NCBI GenBank assembly: GCA_036345935.2
Contig: JADWOT020000006.1
Span: 20,972,967-21,036,966 of the forward strand
Source: Taenia hydatigena
Lineage: Eukaryota > Platyhelminthes > Cestoda > Cyclophyllidea > Taeniidae
DNA length: 64,000 nucleotides
Direction: 5' to 3'
Below, in pieces: positions 1 to 11,176 of the stretch. A program made the translations under genes and the position numbers. The first letter of the stretch is position 1; each line of letters begins with the position of its first letter. Under the pieces are notes generated by a model that made no database searches, was not told where the DNA came from, and saw only the letters and a list, made by a program, of their open reading frames with translations.

Positions 1-2496
1 CGATTTTGGCTGGCTGGCTGCACTTTGACCAATCAAAGGTGGCTTGTATCCCTTTCCTGAAACCGTTTTCCGGGCATCCTAGTAAATGCATCCACCAAGG
101 TAGAATCATTAATTTAGCGGTTAACGCGAACCTCCCTCTCTCGGTGTGGGTGTGTACATATTTTATGTTTCCTCCTAGGCAAGACTGCTAATGCGAGATC
201 TGCCACCATTCATATCATGTGAAAATCCTACCTTGCACCCTTCCGCATTGCGTGATCAAAGTTCCACCTTTTGTAGTAGCTACTTTGCCATGATCGGCAG
301 GAACCTTTTTTGGACTTGTGATGTTCTGTAGGATGGGCAGAGGGCCTGACATTTGCATGATTTAATGGGACATGTTAGGAACCAGTAAAAAATGAAAACC
401 CTTTTTTGAATTGCAACTTTTAAGTTGCTTTAGCAATGCCGACTTATTTAGCAGTAAATAATTATGATGGCGCGGCCACTGAATTGGTGATTTCACCTTT
501 TTTTTGCTATCGAATTAGGAAATTGGGTTTTTTTCCAAGGTGGGATACCGTCGCTGAAAGTGAATGTTACATTTAAATTCCTCATTCTATGTGTCAGCAC
601 CCCACTCCGTTGTGAAGTAGTCCGATTAGCAATGAACAATCACGTGTATGACCATTATCACACACACGTTGGATCGTTTATTCTGCCCTGATATCTAGTT
701 GCTCAATAATCTGCGCCGGGTGTTTTTCACTCATTTTTTAGCTCAAGGTTTTTGTTTTCCGATAGTCATTTTGTGGAGGCTTTCTGTAGTGTCCTCGAAT
801 GCAAAGGCCTTGTGTTAACTTGAGGAGAGAACTCAACTCTTTAAAGGCGTGTTAACGTTTTTAATAGAGCCTGTGCGTTTTATCATTTTAACCCCAAGTC
901 ACGTGTGTGATGATCCTGGGCTCGATCCTTTCTCCCGTCAAAGGGACCTTAACCCAACCGAAGCTCTTCTTCAACTCATATCACCGTAGCCCAGTAGGTC
1001 CAAGAGAACCGAAAATTTTCTGCTTTTCTTGTTCGAGCTCATGTGTCACGAATAAGCGACGAGTTCTATATAAGCTTTCCAAACAAATACGTTTACTTTA
1101 AAAATTAGAATTAGATCTAGGATGTACTTGCTTAGGCCATTATTTTTATTTTTCATTTATCTAAGCGGAACTTAAATAGGTAAGCTCGGGCATTGCAAGC
1201 ACTGTTGGATGATTTTTCTGACAGGTCTTGGTGGCTAGACCGGGCTTTCAAGCTTATTTATACGATTCCTAGGTATTTGCAATTTTACGCACCGGGAAGG
1301 AATTGTTTGAGGACACAGCGATTCGTTTTTAGCGCTTGCCACGAGTTTTCGATCTGCCTTGACTTTGATGAACTTCTTTTTAAGACGAGAGTCTGAAGTG
1401 TAATTACTGTAAGCCATTATTCACCTTCCACACTAAGCGAAGCATATGCGACCAATTGAATTGATAAATTTGCAACATAGTGTGAATAAGCGAATGAATT
1501 TAAAGTGTTTTTCACTTAAATCTCCAGAGTACTTGCTGGAACTGTTCATCATTAAGCTTTTCTCTTTGGAGGAAGCAAAAACGGGTAGAGTGGGGAGCTG
1601 CGTTTATTCAAATTGAGTTATGTTGTAGTTCCACTTACGCAGATATAATTAGAAGGTGAAAAAATTGTGCCTAGACGAACAAATGATCTTTCAGAGAGGT
1701 AAAAGTAATAAAAGCATTGATCAAACGAGTGACGTTAGGTAGCCTAAAGTGCGTTCGATTGCGGTCCATCAGTTTCTGCTCGCCAGTGAAGGCAACAATG
1801 GTTCAGACAAGTGTACCGAAATTTGAAAAGATCGAAACGGGATGGATGACCCACTAAAATGCAAACATAGGTAGTAATTATCTTTGATAGTCTTTCCAGG
1901 GACTTCTAGTTGTGTCGATGTTTGGGCCTTTCATACCTACTGATTAAACGTGCCCATGGAAGAACTTGTAATTTTTTCGCTCATTTGGTTCGTTTCTCTG
2001 AATTCAGCTTTGGAAGTTTCATCCTAGGCAGTTTGTAGTGCATACTCGGTGCTTAATGAGTGGAGACGCGGCTATTTTTTTGCGATGCATTGCACAATCA
2101 TTTCAACTTCCGATAAGGTTAAAATTAGCTCTTAGTAGCCCGAGGCCTTACCGAGCCATAATACTCGATGCTTTCTGCCCCCGGCTTTGCGTCGATTTCC
2201 ATTTCAAATAAGGGTATTCTAAACTTATCATTAACGACTTGGGACGTTTTTCCCTGGCGGCAGGTAGGAAAGCCCTTTTACCTGCGCCGACCTTCGGTGA
2301 AATCGTGGTCGCTAATTATTCAAGTTTGGTTTTCCGTAAATAATGCGATGGTAATGCCTTTCATAATTTGGGCAATTTCCACTCAATCTTATCACGGATG
2401 GTTTCCCAGACAATCATCAGGCATTTTCAGATGATCAGTCCGAGTTTGTTGCCGGGGTGGAATGTCCTACTAGGTTTCTCTTCAACCTCTTTGCAG
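1..2496. other. Left edge, no supported exon
   Basis: AT-rich DNA with only short open frames lacking family resemblance. It should be intron or upstream sequence of the APPBP2-like gene that begins with a recognisable exon at 2497, but I could not find exons for the N-terminal half of that protein here. They may lie to the left of the window or be too diverged to see by eye. Confidence 0.5.
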
Positions 2497-5400
2497 ATCG
2501 GGCTGTCAATGGTGTCGGACTGTCTGCCTGGCTTAAGCATGGCGGCGTCATTGGCTTTGGAGGACTTGGCTTATGCCTACTACGTACTGGAGTACACTTC
2601 GGGCGAGTTCGAATTTGCTTTGAACTGCGCGGATAAGGCTATCGATATGCTGAAACTTCTTGGGCACCAGTCTTGCATGCAGTCTGCTTCCGCTAACCGT
2701 GTCAAAGGTGAGTCGGCTCGTTTACGTTCTCCTCTCCTTGTTTCGTCTGCCTTGTTCGTCAGTCAGCCTGTCCTGATGTTTGTGAGTCTGCTGGGAATTT
2801 ACATCCACTGAAATCTAAATATCCTAAACCGTATACTTATAACTTTGCGTTTCGTGCCTAACGGCTCAAAGACTCGTTTTAGTTTCTTGCTTAAGTTTGG
2901 GCGCGGGAAAATGGGATACCGCGTGCAATTTACGCCGATTTTAGTGCTCTATCCATAATCTTACTCAGATATTCACTGTGAGGGTACTGTTCAACAATTC
3001 ATCGACCCCCAGCCTTTCTGCGAATGTACAAGACTTATATTATTTGAAGGGTGGAAATTTTCAGCTTTTGAATTTCCTCATCGTGTAATTGGGTAATTGG
3101 GGGATGAATAAGCTTGGCACCCTCCAAATCTTCAAACGCTTGTAAAATTCATACGACTTTCGATTCGTATAGTTGACGGATGTCTGTTGCACATTACAGC
3201 TGTCCAAGCTACCAATGAAAATCACATTTCCAGCCCGAGAAAAAGACTTTGTCTCCTCGTAAGGTGATGGTGTGCGTCTAATAACACGATAGTAGCAGGG
3301 AGAAACCATTGACTCACTGCCGAATAATTCCACCTTACTGCAGAACGAAAGCGACTTAAGATGGTACTGGAAGTGTGAAAAATGGGGTGGAACTTTTCTG
3401 GTTCTTGATTCATGATTTTTATACCTTTGATTTTTGGAACTGCAAATCTTTATTTAGAGGAGAGAATCAAAATATTTCCACTCCCTCTCTGTCTCTGAGG
3501 TCAAAAGTATGGGGCGGAAGCTAGTTAGACATTCGGTCTTCAGTCTCGTAATCTTTATGATTAGGTGCAAGAATCTGTAAGACGTCTCCAATTCTGGAGG
3601 ATAGATCTTTGGAATGGGGGTGAGTGGATCAATGTTCAACTAATTTTTACCGCGAATGGTCTAGACCCCCTTGGTAGACTACTCCCAACTGAAAAAAAGT
3701 TTCTGTCTGTGCACCCTTCACTAAATATCAAGGATAGTCGTTGGCTTCATCATGAACCAAAAGTGACGATGACCCTTATAATCCCTATTTGCAGCCCTCA
3801 TCTTGGAGGAGATCGCGATTGACGACGGCAATCCAGATGTGATGCATTCGAAGCTCATGGACGCCAGAAATCTGCATTTACTCTCACTGGATCTATGCGA
3901 AAGGGTGAATTTCATTGTTCACTCAAAATTGGATTGACCCCCGTTTCATTTAAACAAGTTAGCAGAGATTAGTGACAATGGCGGGTAATATGGCCTTTGA
4001 TCAGAAATTAAGCTTCACACTTTAATCTTATGGTAAACTTTTTCTTATTTAAAGCACTCACTGTTTGTCTGTGAACGATTTGTTGTTGATTTGTCGGGAC
4101 TAATTTGTGTCCCCTTTTTAGACTTTTGGTGTATGGAATATTCAGACAGCCAAACACTTTGGTAATCTTGGTCGTCTTTTTCAATCTCTAGAACACAACC
4201 AGGTGAGCTATTTTTCTCATCTCTTGCTCTTCCATCCCACTTACTGCCCTTTCGCATTGCTTTGCTGCAGTTGGCTCTTCGTGGACGTCTGCTCTCTAAC
4301 GATTAAATTTGCTGAACTATTTAGATTCCTTTCCGGCATTCCTTATTGCTCAAATCCTCATTGTTTTGTATCTCTTTTGGTCTAGTGAGTGTGCGGAAAT
4401 CGCTTTGTGGTGTAATATGGCTTCTGCCTCCTTATATTGGGAGCCAATTTTAGCTGGTATATGTGGCTACTTCTCCCATTCTCCCTTCTCGCTGTCCTCA
4501 CAATCCCATTCCAGTGTAAACAAGGTATTTAGATGTTCGATTGCCATTCGTTCGACAAGAAGGACGTGGATTTGGCTGTCCTATGTTCTTGATGGTTTGA
4601 CCCCGTTCTACAGCGCGCATTTCTCACCGACCATCTTTTTATCGAAAGACAAAATGGCTTAATATAACTTGCACCATACAAATTAGCTTCATAAAGTCAC
4701 ACACTACAGTCATCTCCACCCAATCGCCTCCCTAGAGTGAGCTTTCCTCCCTGTTATGTGGCGATGTGTTGCATCCTTAAAGGATGCAAAATGTGTTTTA
4801 CAGCTGTTCCAATTTGTTCCGTCTCATCTTTAGGGCAGGTGGCAAAAGTGATGTCGTTCTTGCTAGTCCTACCGTAAGTTCCTGCAAAATCAGTTGTCTA
4901 CAGCAGATGCTGCCTTTTGATTACATTTTGGGTGACATTTGGCTATCGAATAACCAACGCTCTCACCAGTGTAGCGCTCAAACAATGGAACATGTGGGCT
5001 AAGTGGGTCATTTTCTTCTGATTTTCAAATACCGGATGCGACCACGGTTTGCAGCAGTTTTACTTTCATTGTTTTATTTTTGGCCTCCACCACACAGACT
5101 GCGGAGGAAATGCACTTGAAAGCCATCATGATCAAGGAGCGTCTTTTGGGTCCAAATGACTTTGAAGTGGGTCTCAGTATCGGCCATCTGGCTAGCCTTT
5201 ACAACTACCACATGAACATGTATGATAAAGCAGAGGAGCTCTATCTCCGCTCTATCCAGATCAGTAAGATTTCAGACACGTTTTCTCCACCAGCTTTCCT
5301 CCTCCTAAGATAATTGGCTTCATTCGCTCCCTCACCACATAGGTTTGGATCTCTTCGGTCCCGGTTACAGTGGTTTGGAGTACGACTACCGAGGTTTGCA

Positions 5401-5716
5401 GCGCGTCTACCGCAAGACAAACAATGCACAGAAGTTGGCGGAGTACAGTCGTTTGTTTGATGAGTGGATGGAGCACAGATTGGAACAGCACATGCCAGAA
5501 TTTATGCATTTCCTTGCCAGTAACGAGACGGAGCACTTTGAACCAAATCCACCGGAAGGCACTTCTTTGGAACAGTTAGTAGTAGACTTCCATGGCGAGT
5601 TCGACTCCAAGCTGGGCACTGCAGCAGAGCAGGGCGGTATGGAGACGATGGAAGTGGTTGGCAGAACTGTCACTCCGACATTGGAGGGCGAGACGAGTCG
5701 TTCCACGGGTTTGTAG
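2497..5716 (+). CDS. APPBP2: APPBP2-like protein, 3' part (5 exons)
   Basis: Exons 2497-2707, 3795-3904, 4122-4202, 5098-5263 and 5343-5716 (stop). All boundaries are GT/AG and the phases join to a 313-residue C-terminal portion. Recognisable family blocks in order: ALEDLAYAYYVLEYTSGEF, ALILEEIAID, NIQTAKHFGNLGRLFQSL, EEMHLKAIMIKERLLG, VGLSIGHLASLYNY and GYSGLEYDYRGL, which are the C-terminal tetratricopeptide repeats of amyloid protein-binding protein 2. The known family acts as a microtubule/cargo-associated protein and as a CUL2 ubiquitin-ligase substrate receptor. The human protein is about 585 residues, so roughly the N-terminal half is missing from the window. After the last repeat a poorly conserved tail of about 110 residues, rich in E and T, replaces the short human tail. 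The start of the first listed exon matches only loosely, so its 5' boundary is less certain than the rest. No AATAAA was seen close behind the stop. Confidence 0.88.
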
Positions 5717-5869
5717 TCGTCTGAGGACTCCACTTGTACATGCGGAAGAGGGGAGAGGCGGTACATGCACTCTACCCGCCTGTTGCCTGCTTTCCGGTCA
5801 GATGCGAATTGACTTCCTAATGACATTTAGCTCCTCGTGTCTGTTTTATGCAGAATAGAATTTCTGCTG

Positions 5870-6259
5870 TTATGCCTCTAAGTGCTTGTCCTTTGGCAGC
5901 TTTTTTCTAAAACAAAGCCATAGGCTCTGAGACGTTTTCTTTATTCTTAAAGAAAATTGAAAATGAGAGAAATAACGAACAAAATGAGTAGGACAACACA
6001 AAGGTAAATAAGGGTTACAGAGCGTTATGATGTCACGATAGGTCAAGTGGTCGATTATTGGTATTGTCACGCCTGGCTGATCTTCTCTTCCCTGTACGAT
6101 GTCACCAGAATACAGACCCCAATATCCATAGGTGAAAAGTTGATGCTCTGAGCTTGTGCCTACCGGAGATGCCGGCGGTTCTAGAGACCGTTTCTGTTTC
6201 CCAAGCCTTCCGTAGCTGGCCAATGGACTCAAAAGTAGCAACAATCGGGACTCTTGCAT
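5870..6259 (-). CDS. Hypothetical minus-strand ORF, 129 aa
   Basis: An open frame antisense to the 3' flank of the APPBP2-like gene. It starts with a hydrophobic leucine run (MQESRLLLLLSPLAS) that could be read as a signal peptide, followed by a polar segment with the repeated-looking blocks HQLFTYGYWGLYSG and DQPGVTIPIIDHLTYRD. I recognise no family. The frame has no homology support, and its length is not remarkable for chance in 64 kb. It may be one exon, since a GTAACC donor-like site follows the TYRDIIT segment, or it may be noise. Confidence 0.2.
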   Translation of the reverse strand: MQESRLLLLLSPLASYGRLGKQKRSLEPPASPVGTSSEHQLFTYGYWGLYSGDIVQGREDQPGVTIPIIDHLTYRDIITLCNPYLPLCCPTHFVRYFSHFQFSLRIKKTSQSLWLCFRKKLPKDKHLEA

Positions 6260-7041
6260 TGGAGTCGATACCTCCGATTTTCTGGTTGAGGACTTTGCAT
6301 TAATTTACACAGACACACAGTTGTTTATGAATCCCTAGTTGTTAAGTGAAGCTAAAGTGTCCGAGGCATTAACGTGGAATTTTCTGACTTCCCCAACCAT
6401 CCCAGGGCTGAAGTTATGCCACAATCTGAGAGTTAGAAGCACAAGTTATGAAACTGTGGGTTGTGCTTTAAAGAATGAATCCGTTAAAAGATCATGGTCT
6501 ATTTAGTGTTCTAGTGTACCTTTATATTAATCAAATATGAGATCGCCTTCTACTTTCAGCGGAAAGACCTTTTATCCTTTTTTTTTCACCAGAGCAATTC
6601 AGTTTACTTTTCCTGGCATGCAAGCTTGGGAGTTTTTTCATCATGGAACCGTTTTTGTCACCAGATTCCAGTAGTCGAAAAATCAGTTCAATTCAAATTT
6701 TCCACCTGAGAAAGGGTGGGAATCCTAGTATGGAGAAAATATCAGGCTGACGAGAGAACCTGAGGTAAGGCTGTATGCGGTTTTTCTGCATCGTGTTTTA
6801 GTGTTTGGCCCCCCGTAAGTGAAGGAGCAAAGAAAGCGCAACCTTCTGCGGATGAAGTGGGTGGTTGGAGTGGCGCGTTTTGGGGATAAGCTAGCACATG
6901 TTAATGCGCAACATGTGCTATCCATTTCCTTGGTGACTTTCACCGCAGTTTCCTCCCCGTTGCTGTACAGATAAAGATCTTGTTTTATCATTATTAAAAG
7001 CGAAGCATAATTCGTTGTTGTTATTACAAATCTAAATTCTA

Positions 7042-7160
7042 TTGCCTCTGGACGATGTGGTCTGCGACTCTATGCTCCACCCCCTCTACAGACTACTCGA
7101 TAAATGTACCGAAAAGCTTCTGCTACTTGGAAATCGTCTTCAACTTGTTCGTAAACTGGG
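7042..7160 (+). other. Possible orphan exon
   Basis: The frame reads LDDVVCDSMLHPLYRLLDKC and then TEKLLLLGNRLQLVRKLG, ending at a good donor (GTGAGC at 7161). The composition looks protein-like (amphipathic, charged) and better than neighbouring noise. No family was recognised and no partner exon was found. It could be a 5' exon of a gene otherwise unseen, or chance. Confidence 0.2.
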
Positions 7161-7501
7161 TGAGCTTGAGTCACATTCATCAGTTTCGACCGATAGGGCA
7201 GAACAAAGGATAATGATTGGCTTGACGTCTTTCTAACACGTAATCCTACCCTATGCCGATTGGACAAAGTGGATCAATTTCAGCTCGATGACTTCTCCCT
7301 ACCTCCTTTATTTCTCCTGGACTTGTATAATTTAACATTTTTGCACACAAAGCCAAAAAATGCACATCTTAGCAAGCCTCAGGATGAATATCGCAAATAA
7401 GTCGAAAATCCATAATTCTCACGTGGGTTAATTCAAATGCCTAGTCAGCTTCTAATTAGCCGAATTTAGCGTGTTGCTGTACCTCCATCATCCACCCCAA
7501 A

Positions 7502-9787
7502 ATGGCTGGATTTTGGAGGTGCTTCCACCGAATAGATCGCGTCAACACCAACACATCGGCATTAGCTGATGCACAAAGTAATATTGAAAAGGAGAAGTTC
7601 TACCGTCAACGACGCAATATCGCGCGCACGCGTATGCGTCTCCTTCGATGGATTGTGTGGATGGACTTTGCGGGAACCACTACACTTCATGGGCCGGCCC
7701 ATCTCTCCACCACTCGGGGAAAAACTCGCATCTACTATGCTCTGGTAGTTATCCTCTGTTCCATCTTCTTCATTTTTCACACTGCCCATCTTATTCGTCA
7801 CTTTAGGGCCTATCCCATTCTCACTGCCATTAAGTATGATAACATGGACTTTCAGTATCCGGACATCACACTGTGTCCACACAGCCCCTTTACAGACACT
7901 CAAGTGTTCGCAGATAATGAGACTTCTGCGTCAATAGAGCGAGTCTATGCCATGGCCAAGGAGAAGTGGTGGCGAAATCCTGACGTTCTCAACATGTCAC
8001 CCAATGCCTATGTCAAACGGAGCCTTCTTGGACAGTTTTATCGAAACTCCTTGAAAATTGGGAAAAGATTATTCGATCATGTCATATTCTGTGAGGTAAA
8101 TTTTTTCAAAAGGCTATTCTCTCTCCTGTAAATTGATTGGTGAACTGTAAAGGGTTATTTCGCTTCCATTATCTAGTTAAACGGAGTAGACTGCTTGGAC
8201 CAATTTCTTGTGACGGAGCATCCAGTGTACTACCGGTGTTTTACATTGCGTATCAAGCGAAATCCACCATTTCCAGCTGGACCGACACATGGAGTACAAA
8301 TTGTGTTGCACCGAGGTCCAAAGAATGCTCAACCGCTACTGGTCCTGGATGAAAATGAGCCCTTCCTCGTGCAGTCAAATGTGACACCACTTAATAAGAG
8401 CAGTCTACGTCCTAATGTTTCGCGAGAAACCTCTGCTGTGCCTAAAGATGGCTTTTATGTGGTTTTTCATGAGCACAAAACCTTCCCAAATTACCCTCTA
8501 CAGGTAGTTTGGCCTTAACTGTGTAGTTTCGTAGAGATTTGCCCACTAATTCATGTCAGGTCTATTAAAACGATTAGTTGCTTTAGAATATGGCCAATGG
8601 ACTAACTCTGCGTTACGGCCGATTCACAAGGATCGGGTTGTCATCAATGGACCTGAATTCAATTAACCTTCAGAGACGTCCGTGTTTATTCTCAGAACTC
8701 ATTCCAAAAATCCAACTAGCCAGGCATGACCGCATGTCAGACAGCAATTTTAAATCAGATAAACGTAAGTTCTTTGAGATTTCAAGCATAGAATTTAAAA
8801 AAAAACAAGGAATAAGAATAATTGGCAGTGAATAATCTCGTCCTTTAGCTAAGGAGGACGAAACGCTATCAGAATTCGAGTATACCCAACAATCGTGTCT
8901 GGCAAATTTTCGACAACTCTTGACCAAAAAGGAATGTGGATGTTTCTCTGACGCCTATTCCATTCCCTACAGCGCGCGACATGTAGGACTAAAATACTGC
9001 CTCGATGTGGAACAGAGCTCCAGCAATGTCGTCAAGATGCCCGAAATTATTGCTTGTGTTCATAAGGTGGAAAATATGACTGACGCTGAGGTAATTGCTC
9101 CGTAGTCCACTACGTCTGATGTATCTTTGCTCATGAGACTTTTAAAGCTTCCAGTATCGGAAACTCCTGATTTTATGAGGTAAAGCTATTCCCGTTTTAT
9201 TTGGTAAATGCAGATCGTGAAAGTCGTTGTACCCACAATTCCCGGTGACGGTGTGAAAGGATGTCCACTGCGCTGCGATCAGCGAGATTTTCATGTTCAT
9301 CTGCACTACTCCTCCGACCTAAAGCAAGACTTCGACCCAGAGAGGTTCATAACCTACTTTGAACGTGTACAACTTCTGAGTAGCAACAACAGTTTTACAC
9401 CCCATATACAATTGGAAGGGGCCAAGATTAATGCCACGGAGCTCATTTTTTTGGATATTAGTCCCATTTCTGAAGGCGTGAGTCAGGTAAGGGCAAAGGA
9501 TTTTCTGTCAGTGTGCTAATAAATACTGCAAAATTTTTTACCTTTAGATAGTAGAAGACCGCGCGTACACAGTAATCCAATTTTTAAGTGAACTTGGCGG
9601 TGTTTCGGGCTTGTATGTTGGCATAACGCTCTACACTTTGGCGGAGTTATTTGATCTCACGGTGCGCTTCCTTATGCTCTTTGTCCCCTATGCTTGGTAC
9701 CAATTCCGTTATAAAAGACAAAAGAAGCAGAACCAAAGCTTCCGTGTTCTGATGGAACAAATCGAAAAGGGGCCTGAGACAAAATAG
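7502..9787 (+). CDS. DEG/ENaC family sodium channel subunit
   Basis: Six exons: 7502-8095, 8177-8503, 8587-8764, 8849-9090, 9214-9486 and 9548-9787 (stop), with consistent phases, encoding 617 residues. The cytoplasmic N-terminus carries the conserved gating His-Gly (TTLHGPAHL, about residue 61). The first membrane helix (IYYALVVILCSIFFIFHTAH) follows at about residues 78-98. The extracellular loop opens with the family signature YPDITLCPH and carries several N-glycosylation sequons. The cysteine-rich part includes KKECGCFSDAYSIPYS and GCPLRCDQRDFHVH. The second helix and pore read GGVSGLYVGITLYTLAEL, followed by a basic tail. Members are trimeric, amiloride-sensitive, ligand- or peptide-gated cation channels of the plasma membrane. 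Which ligand cannot be told from sequence alone. The length is normal for the family. The pore filter is odd: the usual G-x-S is G-I-T here. The start is the first ATG, with no upstream alternative in frame. Confidence 0.93.
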
Positions 9788-9957
9788 ATCCATCTATTAC
9801 AAATATGTCTTTTTTCTTCTGGGGCATGTCACCACTAGCTAAAGGTAGCAGATTCTATCAAAGCTCGATGGCCATCAAATTTCATAAAAAGTCAGTAAAG
9901 CGCCATTGAGCTTCACAAAATTATGGGGTGCGAAGTAACTGGAACGCTCAGATTTTT

Positions 9958-9963
9958 AATAAA
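9958..9963 (+). promoter_or_regulatory. Candidate polyadenylation signal
   Basis: AATAAA about 170 bases after the stop of the DEG/ENaC gene, the nearest canonical signal on the plus strand. A second A-rich AATAAA lies near 10000. Confidence 0.45.
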
Positions 9964-10117
9964 GGTCCTATGATCAAGCCATCTAAGTTCGACAAGAAAA
10001 ATAAAAAACCTTCCCAAATACTACAGGACAGAGTACCCGATTTTGCCATATTATAGAAACGAGATTATTTCACTAAATATAATAAAAAGTTATCCAACGA
10101 AACGATACTACAAATAT

Positions 10118-10307
10118 TGTAGCGTTCCGAGGCTCCCTCGAAGGCAAAAGAAGGCAGAATGCTAGAGTAGTATACATATATATATTCAACGGACAGAGGG
10201 AAATAAGATGCTGGCATGGACCAAAGACCAGCCTACCCAGTTGGGGCAACACGGCCACTTCTGTGACCCTGAGCGAACCAGGTGGCTCAAACAAACAAAG
10301 TACTACA
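10118..10307 (-). mobile_element. Solo LTR of the TRIM family
   Basis: A 190-bp copy of the terminal repeat of the TRIM at 31748-32627. It begins TGTAGCGTTCCGAGGCTCC and ends ACAAAGTACTACA (TG...CA ends). It is flanked by a 5-bp direct duplication AATAT (10113-10117 and 10308-10312). There is no internal domain or second LTR, so it is a solo LTR left by recombination. Read on the minus strand it contains a TATA-like stretch (ATATATATATG). It sits about 870 bp upstream of the DCAF1 start codon. Confidence 0.88.
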
Positions 10308-11176
10308 AATATATTCCTCACCTATTTTGAAGTCGGTACTTTAGTCTATATGCTGTGAGGGTGCGATTAGTGCAAGCATTAGCAGTTTGACCTAATGGCA
10401 GTTTATGCACAGAATGGTAAGTGTTTCAACCGTCCTCTCAGCCCGGCTATGCTGTCCTATCGCGCTTTACAAGAGTCAGAGGAACCTTTCACACTGGTAA
10501 AATTTATCATGATCTTAAATCTGCACTGACTAGTCGATAAAAATTTGTCCACCTTTAATCATATTCAGCTAAAGGAAAAGGGCTTTTGTGGCATGGTAAT
10601 TAGTCGTCCAAGTAATCAGTTCGTGTTTTTAAATAGAAATGTTCTTGTTTTGTTTTATGGGGCCTTCGCCTTACGAAAGCTCAGTTCTAGCCCAAGTTAT
10701 CACTGGAGAGCAAGCGAACCCATTTCTTCACGCAGTTTTTGTAGGACGCATACAATTACAGGTATGCTCTCCATAACAATTACTTGTTTCTTATCCATGG
10801 CATCGTTTTCTTATTGAGTAGTGCATTTATTGCCTGTGTGTTCATAGCGTTACGTGGTCTGATATGTAGAATGCGGGGCAAATCGACATTTCACTTGTAA
10901 GACATTAATGCTGAGGGTATATCATTTGGGATGGGATCGCACTTATTTAACAAAAAGTGAGTTGATGATGCAGTTTCTTCATGCCACTGTTTTTCCCAGT
11001 GTAGATTATACTACCTTACGTCTGCGGTCAGTGTCGTCTTAGTGCCCTTCAGCCGTGCTTATAAAATTTCCAGAAATAATCTTGTTGGTGGTGGGATTTT
11101 GCTATTTTTTGCTTAATTCCTTGTTTTTCACTAAGCTAGTGAGAAACCGAAGGTAACCCATGTTTCTTTAGGGTAC
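10308..11176. other. Upstream region of DCAF1
   Basis: No coding segment could be supported. It should contain the promoter and any 5' non-coding exon of DCAF1. It ends with a splice acceptor directly before the start codon, listed separately. Confidence 0.5.
11161..11171 (+). promoter_or_regulatory. Splice acceptor just 5' of DCAF1 ATG (cis or SL trans-splice)
   Basis: A pyrimidine-rich tract ending in TTTCTTTAG at 11171, followed by five bases and the ATG at 11177. Either a 5' UTR intron ends here or it receives a trans-spliced leader, which is common in flatworms (established knowledge). Sequence alone does not decide between the two. Confidence 0.5.

Larger units (their letters stand above)
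5717..7501. other. Intergenic between APPBP2-like and channel gene
   Basis: Contains the 3' UTR of the APPBP2-like gene and presumably the promoter or 5' UTR of the channel gene. Two stretches look weakly coding and are listed separately: a minus-strand frame at 5870-6259 and a plus-strand frame near 7042-7160. Nothing else stands out. Confidence 0.5.

Noticed and set aside
8137..8352. Second frame overlapping DEG/ENaC exon 2
   Set aside because: Shadow of the channel exon, which has clear family motifs in the other frame.
10545..10817. 90-codon plus-strand frame upstream of DCAF1
   Set aside because: No family resemblance, and it does not join in phase to the DCAF1 first coding exon, which has its own ATG.
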